Of a stretch of 9,541 nt of DNA, positions 4,895 to 9,541 are shown one piece after another. The DNA is taken from assembly GCA_026389735.1 (NCBI GenBank), contig JAPLHH010000075.1:1-9541 (forward strand), read 5' to 3'. Each line of letters opens with the position of its first letter. Within the stretch, counting starts at the first letter, position 1. This stretch comes from Chloroflexota bacterium (lineage in GTDB: Bacteria > Chloroflexota > Dehalococcoidia > GIF9 > UBA5620). The notes below the pieces were generated by a model. The model saw only the letters and a program-made list of their open reading frames with translations, was not told where the DNA came from and made no database searches. Both the position numbers and the translations under genes were made by a program.

Positions 4895-5770
4895 ATGTTC
4901 AACAAAAGGGATAAAGAAAAAGCGGCTGAAATCAAAGAGTTCCCGATTGCCTTTGGCAGTCATGGACTGAAACTAAAGGGCAAAATTTTTCTCCCCAAAA
5001 ACTCGAATGCAGATGAACCTGTGCCTGGTGCTGTCTTATGTCATGGCTTTGGAGCTGCTTATCGGGTTATGGAGGCCGGTGCTCAGACTATGGCAGCTCA
5101 GGGAATAGCTACTCTTATCTTCGATTTCCGCGGTCATGGCACCAGCGAAGGTACTGCCGACGGGAAGATGGTTGAAGACGTTGTTGACGCTTGGAATCTT
5201 TTGTCTCGACTTCCTGAAGTGGACAGCAAACGAATGGGCTTGGTCGGACACAGCCTAGGAGCCATGTCAGTAATTATGGCTGCAGAAAGGGTAAGCAATC
5301 CCCGGGCTCTGGTCGCCTTAGCCTGTCCACCGGAGGTAGATAGCCAACTCTCGGCTGATGAGTCAAGCAATATCGGACGATGGGGACAGAATACTAATGC
5401 TATTGCCGAATATCCCAAACACGGAGCTTTTCCATGGTTAAGAGGCATAGCTGCCTTGATATGCAGAGCCTGGATGTATTTGGGTCGCTTCAAGGTTAGG
5501 GTTGACTGGCAAAAATTCACCGAAGCCTTCCCACAGATGAGAATGTCCGAGATACTCCAAAAGCTGGAAGACTGCTCTAAACTCTTCGTCTTTTGCGAAG
5601 GCGATAAGGTGACACCATATCAGAAATCTGCGTTTGTTTATGAGGCAACTTGTCAGCCTAAGGAACTACTTCTGGCTAAGGGCGGTTTCCACACCACCCC
5701 ACTTCTCAGAGGAAATCTGCGTTCCCAATGGACAAGCTGGACGGTAAAAACTCTGACAGACATTGAATAG
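4895..5770 (+). CDS. Alpha/beta hydrolase (serine esterase/acyl hydrolase type)
   Basis: A 291-residue soluble alpha/beta-hydrolase-fold protein with a full set of active-site motifs. The oxyanion strand is HGFG (50-53), followed by FDFRGHGTSEG (76-86). The nucleophile elbow is GHSLGA with Ser120. The acid is likely Asp237 (EGDKVTP), and the base His266 (GGFHTTP). A helical cap of roughly 50 residues (about 160-215, rich in Trp and Arg) lies between the core halves. There is no signal peptide, so it acts in the cytoplasm, probably on a carboxylic ester, thioester or amide. The substrate cannot be read from the sequence. Strand order and motifs resemble the acyl-esterase/dienelactone-hydrolase-like group. 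A GGCAAGG about nine bases before the ATG serves as Shine-Dalgarno. The stop is 17 bases before the SDR gene, which has its own strong Shine-Dalgarno, so the two form an operon. Confidence 0.88.
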   Translation: MFNKRDKEKAAEIKEFPIAFGSHGLKLKGKIFLPKNSNADEPVPGAVLCHGFGAAYRVMEAGAQTMAAQGIATLIFDFRGHGTSEGTADGKMVEDVVDAWNLLSRLPEVDSKRMGLVGHSLGAMSVIMAAERVSNPRALVALACPPEVDSQLSADESSNIGRWGQNTNAIAEYPKHGAFPWLRGIAALICRAWMYLGRFKVRVDWQKFTEAFPQMRMSEILQKLEDCSKLFVFCEGDKVTPYQKSAFVYEATCQPKELLLAKGGFHTTPLLRGNLRSQWTSWTVKTLTDIE

Positions 5771-5787
5771 ACCCGAAGGAGGATAAA

Positions 5788-6744
5788 ATGCGAGTGCTTA
5801 TCACAGGTGGAGCCGGCCGGTTGGGCATAACCGTCTGCAAAGCCTTCTTGCGAGACGGGGCTCATGTCCGGGTGTTCGATTTAGACACTCCAGGGAACAG
5901 AAAGAGTGTCAAGAGGCTTAACGGGAAAGCTCAAGTCCTGTGGGGTGACATCACACAGCCTGATTCAGTTCAGAAGGCATTGGAAGGAGTAGATGCGGTA
6001 GTCCATATGGCTGGTATCTTGCCGCCGGTGGCATACGAAAAACCTGAACTAGCTACTAAGGTCAACGTGGGTGGCACCAAGATCATCGTGGACCTAATAA
6101 AAGAAAAAGACGACAATATTCCTTTCGTGTTTACCTCCTCAGTCGCCGCATTCGGCCCCACTCCCCACGCCACCAAACCCCTCTGCCCCGACAAAAATGT
6201 GCCCAACCCCAAAGGGGCCTATGGCGAGACCAAGCTCCAAGCTGAAAACATCATCAAGGAATCGGAAATTGACTACGTAATCCTACGTCTTACCGCAACC
6301 ATGTACTTGACCTTTAAAATAAGTGACCTCAGGCGAATGTTTACTGTTCCGCTGAACAATCGTATTGAATACTGCCACCCAAACGACACCGCATCGGCGA
6401 TATTAAACGCTGTCAAAAACTTTGACAAGGTAAAGGGAAATATTCTAGTCATTAGCGGCGGGCCTGAACAAAGAATGCTATACAAGGATATGATTCGCGC
6501 CATGATGGGAATTATGGGACTGCCACTACCGCCAACTCGCAAGTTCACCACAGAACCTTATTACCTGGACTGGTACGATACCACCAAATCGCAGGAACTT
6601 CTTAAATTCCAGCGACATACTTTTGCCGACTATCTTAAGGACTATTCCAAGGAATTGGCCAAGCAATATGGCTCGGGCTTTCTACCCTTCATGCGCCACT
6701 TCGTCGGACCTGTCTTTGGAAAAGTCATCGCTCAGTTTTTCTAG
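5788..6744 (+). CDS. NAD-dependent epimerase/dehydratase-family (extended SDR) oxidoreductase
   Basis: A 318-residue extended short-chain dehydrogenase/reductase. The N-terminal Rossmann fold has TGGAGRLG (6-13), and Asp31 (VRVFDLD) predicts NAD(H) rather than NADP(H). The segment VVHMAG is the NNAG-like strand. The catalytic set is Thr116-Ser117-Ser118 (FTSSVAAFG), Tyr145 and Lys149 (YGETK). The C-terminal substrate region (about 180-318) contains RIEYCHPNDTASAILNAV, typical of nucleotide-sugar epimerase and 3-beta-hydroxysteroid-dehydrogenase relatives. The substrate cannot be chosen between sugar nucleotide, steroid or other alcohols. GAAGGAGG sits ideally before the ATG, 17 bases after the hydrolase stop. 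The stop is followed by about 20 bases before the pyr promoter, with no clear terminator, so some read-through into the pyr leader is possible. Confidence 0.9.
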   Translation: MRVLITGGAGRLGITVCKAFLRDGAHVRVFDLDTPGNRKSVKRLNGKAQVLWGDITQPDSVQKALEGVDAVVHMAGILPPVAYEKPELATKVNVGGTKIIVDLIKEKDDNIPFVFTSSVAAFGPTPHATKPLCPDKNVPNPKGAYGETKLQAENIIKESEIDYVILRLTATMYLTFKISDLRRMFTVPLNNRIEYCHPNDTASAILNAVKNFDKVKGNILVISGGPEQRMLYKDMIRAMMGIMGLPLPPTRKFTTEPYYLDWYDTTKSQELLKFQRHTFADYLKDYSKELAKQYGSGFLPFMRHFVGPVFGKVIAQFF

Positions 6745-6765
6745 CAATTTTTGTTGCCAGAGATA

Positions 6766-6795
6766 TTGCATTCTCAGACAACTATATGGTATACT
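6766..6795 (+). promoter_or_regulatory. Promoter of the pyrR-pyrB-pyrC operon
   Basis: The -10 is TATACT (6790-6795) with a TGG extension (6787-6789), a strong extended -10. An 18-base spacer separates it from a weak -35 TTGCAT (6766-6771). The transcript would begin near 6802, just before the PyrR-binding loop, so the leader is about 133 bases and almost completely structured. Confidence 0.7.
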
Positions 6796-6810
6796 AGTCT
6801 ACAAGTGAGG

Positions 6811-6842
6811 CCTTTAAGTCAGTCCAGAGAGGCTGGCAAGGG
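6811..6842 (+). promoter_or_regulatory. PyrR-binding RNA loop (anti-antiterminator)
   Basis: The sequence AGTCCAGAGAGGCT (6821-6834) is the conserved PyrR recognition core known from Bacillus pyr leaders (ARUCCNGNGAGGYU). It is framed by an upper stem GTCAG/CTGGC (6818-6822 with 6833-6837) and a lower stem CCTT/AAGG (6811-6814 with 6838-6841), separated by an internal bulge as in the known site. PyrR with UMP or UTP should bind and hold this hairpin, which hides 6833-6842 from the antiterminator. There is one copy in the window, before pyrR; none is seen before pyrB or pyrC. Confidence 0.93.
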
Positions 6843-6917
6843 AAATATGACAAAAGATTGTAGCTCTACAAAGCTTGCGTTTAAGGTTGCTTTTTTGAAA
6901 ACCTCTTGCCAGTTCTC
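6827..6917 (+). promoter_or_regulatory. pyr antiterminator (competing RNA helix)
   Basis: CTGGCAAG (6833-6840) inside the PyrR loop is a perfect complement of CTTGCCAG (6905-6912) in the 5' half of the terminator. The helix extends outward through 6841-6842 with 6903-6904, and inward with GAGA (6827-6830) against TCTC (6914-6917) after a one-base bulge. When PyrR is not bound, this pairing prevents the terminator. A small internal hairpin (TTGTA-GCTC-TACAA, 6858-6871) sits in the large loop. Confidence 0.8.
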
Positions 6918-6934
6918 GGCAGGAGGTTTTTCTT
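6898..6934 (+). terminator. pyr attenuator: intrinsic terminator overlapping the pyrR ribosome binding site
   Basis: AAAACCTCTTGCC (6898-6910) pairs with GGCAGGAGGTTTT (6918-6930) along 13 pairs with one G-U, around the loop AGTTCTC (6911-6917). A T-rich run TTTTTCTT (6927-6934) follows. It is a strong intrinsic terminator, formed when PyrR frees it from the antiterminator. Its 3' arm holds AGGAGG (6921-6926), the only Shine-Dalgarno for the pyrR ATG at 6935, and the T-run is the spacer between the two. Confidence 0.92.
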
Positions 6935-7495
6935 ATGCCTGAGAGAACCCTCATGTCCCCCGAGGACATGCAGAGAGCCTTGGTTCGCGTTGCCCACGAA
7001 ATTGTGGAAAGAAATAAAGGCGCCAAGGATATCGTCCTCGTTGGCATGCAAACGCGGGGAGTCCCATTAGCCAAGCGGTTAGCCACTACTATCCAAGACC
7101 TCGAGGGAATTACCATTCCGGTTGGCTCACTTGACATCAGCTTGTACCGCGATGATATTTCATCGTTACATCTAAAGCCTGTAATTCACCGCACCGATAT
7201 CCCAACTGATGTTACCAACAAACAAGTAGTTTTGGTTGATGACGTCTTCTATACCGGCCGTAGCATTCGGGCAGCTATGGATGCTCTTATGGATTTAGGA
7301 CGGCCACAATCCATCCAGCTAGCAGTTCTTGCCGACCGAGGCCATCGCGAACTACCTATTCGTGCTGACTATGTGGGCAAGAATATACCCACATCAAGAA
7401 ATGAGGAAATAAAGGTTTACGTTAAAGAGGTAGACGGTGAAGACAAGGTGACCATACTTTCACCTAACAAGGGGGCGACCGATGAAAACGATTGA
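6935..7495 (+). CDS. pyrR: PyrR, pyrimidine operon attenuation protein
   Basis: A 186-residue member of the PyrR family, which senses UMP/UTP, binds the leader RNA at 6811-6842 and reduces expression of its operon. Many homologues also have uracil phosphoribosyltransferase activity. The N-terminus ([17 protein letters not shown]) aligns with Bacillus Pyr[17 protein letters not shown] (35-50), [13 protein letters not shown] (62-74) and the PRPP-binding motif [13 protein letters not shown] (98-110) are all present, followed by [22 protein letters not shown]. The length is normal. The ATG lies directly after the attenuator, eight bases from AGGAGG. It is first in the operon and overlaps pyrB by 14 bases, so translation of the two is coupled. 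The C-terminus ([12 protein letters not shown]) is a few residues longer than in typical homologues. Confidence 0.97.
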   Translation: MPERTLMSPEDMQRALVRVAHEIVERNKGAKDIVLVGMQTRGVPLAKRLATTIQDLEGITIPVGSLDISLYRDDISSLHLKPVIHRTDIPTDVTNKQVVLVDDVFYTGRSIRAAMDALMDLGRPQSIQLAVLADRGHRELPIRADYVGKNIPTSRNEEIKVYVKEVDGEDKVTILSPNKGATDEND

Positions 7496-8492
7496 ACCGA
7501 GTTCGAGTATCGCGACTCCAGAGACTTTCCCACCACCATCCATAGCTGTGTGGCAACATAGTCATGTACTCGATTTAGATGACTTTACCCGGGAAGAAAT
7601 CGAGCTTGTCTTCGAAATAGCTGACGCTATGGCAGAGGTACTTACGAGGGAAGTAAAAAGGGTGCCAACATTAAGAGGCAAGACGGTTGTTACCTTGTTC
7701 TACGAGCCAAGCACACGCACTCATGCCTCATTCGAGTTGGCAGCTAAGAATCTAAGCGCCGATACAGTGAGCCTCGATGCCTCCAAAAGCAGCATCGTCA
7801 AGGGGGAGTCTCTGATTGATAGCTTGCGCACTATCCAAGCTCTAGGCGCCGATATTATAGTCATGCGCCATTCACAATCTGGTGCCCCTTATCTCGCCAT
7901 TCAACATATAAATTGCAGCATGATTAACGCCGGAGACGGCTGGCATGCCCACCCTTCTCAAGCTCTTCTCGATCTCTATACCATCCGCCGCCACCTAGGT
8001 ACACTAGCTAATCTTAAAGTGACCATTATCGGCGACATTATGCACAGTCGGGTAGCCCGTTCCAACATCTGGGGCATGACTACCATGGGAGCTAAGATAG
8101 TCCTATGTGCCCCACCAACTCTTTTACCGCGAGGCTTAGATAGCTTCATCGCCAACTGTCAGCTACCAAATGTCAGCATCGAAACTGAGATTGAGCCTGC
8201 CTTGGAGGATGCCGATGTGGTAATGCCCCTGAGGTTACAAATAGAAAGGCAGCAAAGCGGGCTGCTGCCCAGTCTACGAGAGTACATCCAGCTTTATCAG
8301 CTAACCATGGAACGACTTTCCCTAGCCAAGCCACACGTCTTGGTTATGCACCCCGGACCTATTAACGAAGGCATTGAAATCAGTCCTGAAGTCGCCCACG
8401 GGACTCAATCGGTAATCGAAGAACAGGTAACCAATGGTGTAGCCATCCGAATGGCATTGCTCTACTTAATCGCCGGAGGTAAAAACAAATAA
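7482..8492 (+). CDS. pyrB: Aspartate carbamoyltransferase, catalytic chain
   Basis: A 336-residue enzyme that joins carbamoyl phosphate and aspartate to form N-carbamoyl-aspartate, the second step of pyrimidine synthesis. The carbamoyl-phosphate motif [19 protein letters not shown] (73-91) is intact, with STRT at 77-80. SSIVKGES (103-110) supplies the catalytic Lys107 and Ser. RHSQSGAP (129-136), HPSQALLDL (157-165) and [11 protein letters not shown] (290-300) complete the site. Compared with usual family members it has about 24 extra N-terminal residues, rich in Ser and Pro, before [13 protein letters not shown]. The start at 7482 is supported by AAGGGGG (7469-7475) inside the end of pyrR. 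An in-frame GTG at 7548 would remove the extension but lacks a ribosome binding site. No regulatory chain gene (pyrI) is seen nearby. Its stop overlaps the pyrC start by one base (TAATG). Confidence 0.96.
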   Translation: MKTIEPSSSIATPETFPPPSIAVWQHSHVLDLDDFTREEIELVFEIADAMAEVLTREVKRVPTLRGKTVVTLFYEPSTRTHASFELAAKNLSADTVSLDASKSSIVKGESLIDSLRTIQALGADIIVMRHSQSGAPYLAIQHINCSMINAGDGWHAHPSQALLDLYTIRRHLGTLANLKVTIIGDIMHSRVARSNIWGMTTMGAKIVLCAPPTLLPRGLDSFIANCQLPNVSIETEIEPALEDADVVMPLRLQIERQQSGLLPSLREYIQLYQLTMERLSLAKPHVLVMHPGPINEGIEISPEVAHGTQSVIEEQVTNGVAIRMALLYLIAGGKNK

Positions 8493-9541
8493 TGCCCCCT
8501 AACCTACTAATAAGCGGTGGACATATCCTCGATCCCAGCCAAGGAATAGATAGAGTTGCTGACTTGCTTATCACCAAAGGCAAAATCACGTGGATCGGGG
8601 ATAAAGGCACAGCACCGTCTCAGTCCGACTTGACCACTATCGATGCTACCGGCCTTGTCGTCTGTCCCGGGTTTGTCGACCTCCACTGCCATCTCCGCGA
8701 ACCAGGCTTTGAAGACAAGGAAACTATCGCCACCGGCACTAAAGCTGCCGCCAAAGGAGGTTTCACCACTGTTTGCTGTATGCCGAATACAAATCCCCCT
8801 CTAGATACTCAGACTTCTATAGATTATGTAAAGAAGATGGCTGGAATTGAGGGGACTGTTCAAGTGCTGCCGATAGGCTGCATCACCAAAGGAAGGCAAG
8901 GCAAAGAGCTAACCGAAATGAGCGAGCTGGCTAAGGTAGGAGTCATTGGTTTCAGCGACGATGGTGACACAGTAGCCAGCTCACGAATTATGTCACTAGC
9001 TATGGATTACAGCCACGTCTTGGGTTTGCCAATTATTGACCATTGTGAAGATAAAGAATTGAGCGATGGCGGCTTTATGAACGATGGCTGGGTATCAGCG
9101 CGCCTGGGGCTTAAAGGTATCCCTAAAGCTGCTGAGGAGATTGTAGTCGCCCGTGACCTTGCTCTGGCGCAGCTCACCGGCGTTAGGCTCCACGTCGCCC
9201 ATGTTAGCACAGAGGGCTCAGTGGAACTTATCCGCCGAGCTAAAGAAAAAGGTATCGCAGTCACTGCCGAAGTCACCCCCCACCACTTGACTCTGACTGA
9301 AGAACGAATAATGGGCAGCCAACTAGAAAAGAACAACCAACTGACGTACGATGCTAACGCTAAAGTCAACCCGCCGTTGCGCACCAAGGAAGATATTGCC
9401 GCTTTAATCAAAGGGCTCAAAGATGGCACTATCGATGCCATTGCCACCGACCATGCTCCCCACACCTCGGCGGACAAAATGTGCGAGTTTGGATTGGCAG
9501 CCTTTGGTATCAGTGGGTTGGAAACAGCTTTTGCCTGCCTG
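8492..9541 (+). CDS. pyrC: Dihydroorotase, type I (incomplete, runs off right edge)
   Basis: The first 350 codons are open from ATG 8492 to the last base with no stop. The family is usually about 425-430 residues, so roughly 80 residues are missing. The enzyme closes N-carbamoyl-aspartate to dihydroorotate, the third step of pyrimidine synthesis. The metal site is clear: [10 protein letters not shown] with His65, His67 and Arg69, substrate-binding MPNTNPP (97-103), FSDDG (154-158), His184 (DHCED), His237 (VAHVST) and the catalytic Asp320 (ATDHAPHT). The set matches active type I enzymes such as those of Bacillus and Aquifex, not the inactive homologues that accompany some carbamoyltransferases. 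GGAGGT (8475-8480) lies 11 bases upstream, inside pyrB. Further pyr genes (carA, carB, pyrD and so on) may follow beyond the window. Confidence 0.95.
   Translation, partial: MPPNLLISGGHILDPSQGIDRVADLLITKGKITWIGDKGTAPSQSDLTTIDATGLVVCPGFVDLHCHLREPGFEDKETIATGTKAAAKGGFTTVCCMPNTNPPLDTQTSIDYVKKMAGIEGTVQVLPIGCITKGRQGKELTEMSELAKVGVIGFSDDGDTVASSRIMSLAMDYSHVLGLPIIDHCEDKELSDGGFMNDGWVSARLGLKGIPKAAEEIVVARDLALAQLTGVRLHVAHVSTEGSVELIRRAKEKGIAVTAEVTPHHLTLTEERIMGSQLEKNNQLTYDANAKVNPPLRTKEDIAALIKGLKDGTIDAIATDHAPHTSADKMCEFGLAAFGISGLETAFACL

Noticed and set aside
4649..4963. 104-codon minus-strand open frame across the intergenic repeats and the hydrolase start
   Set aside because: It crosses the repeat cluster and the beginning of a clear gene on the other strand, with no ribosome binding site or family match.
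9007..9477. 156-codon minus-strand open frame opposite pyrC
   Set aside because: The plus strand encodes intact dihydroorotase motifs throughout; the antisense translation is low-complexity in Ser and Ala with no recognisable features.

Overview
The window reads as a piece of bacterial chromosome with moderate base composition, ATG starts with good Shine-Dalgarno sequences, and short operons. The E1-like/MoaD-like pair, the single-domain sterol-carrier (SCP2) proteins, the enoate-reductase-type gene relic and the PyrR-controlled pyrR-pyrB-pyrC operon together suggest an anaerobic Chloroflexota (Dehalococcoidia-like) organism. That placement is inference from protein style; no rRNA or other marker is present.

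Layout. Positions 1-141 may hold the tail of a membrane protein running in from the left. Positions 253-516 (minus) hold a small DUF4242-like protein with its own promoter. A minus-strand cluster reads right to left from about 3063: an SCP2-domain protein (2984-2616), a second SCP2-domain protein (2452-2042) and an iron-type alcohol dehydrogenase (1974-808). Both SCP2 genes have their own recognisable promoter, and each promoter carries a palindrome. The first of these promoters abuts a plus-strand relic of a FadH/enoate-reductase-type flavoenzyme (3066-3221).

From about 3332 everything reads on the plus strand. First is a tightly coupled pair: a ThiF/MoeB-like adenylyltransferase (3421-4287) and a MoaD-like sulfur carrier ending in Gly-Gly (4290-4574). 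A 320-base gap follows, containing degenerate direct repeats and palindromes that look like a decayed repeat element. Next come an alpha/beta hydrolase (4895-5770) and an NAD-dependent epimerase/dehydratase-type SDR (5788-6744), which probably share one transcript.

The right third is the pyrimidine operon. An extended -10 promoter (6766-6795) drives a leader with a textbook PyrR-binding loop (6811-6842), a competing antiterminator and an intrinsic terminator (6898-6934) placed directly against the pyrR start codon. pyrR (6935-7495) overlaps pyrB (7482-8492), which overlaps pyrC (8492 to the window edge, incomplete). PyrR bound to UMP or UTP should stabilise the binding loop, free the terminator and shut off its own operon. 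Here the terminator's 3' arm also contains the pyrR ribosome binding site, so the same fold could block translation as well.

I did not see a wholly new defence or mobile system. The points most worth following are the fused terminator/ribosome-binding-site switch, the palindrome over the SCP2 promoter, the E1-like/MoaD-like pair with no visible client enzyme, and the repeat cluster at 4582-4766.
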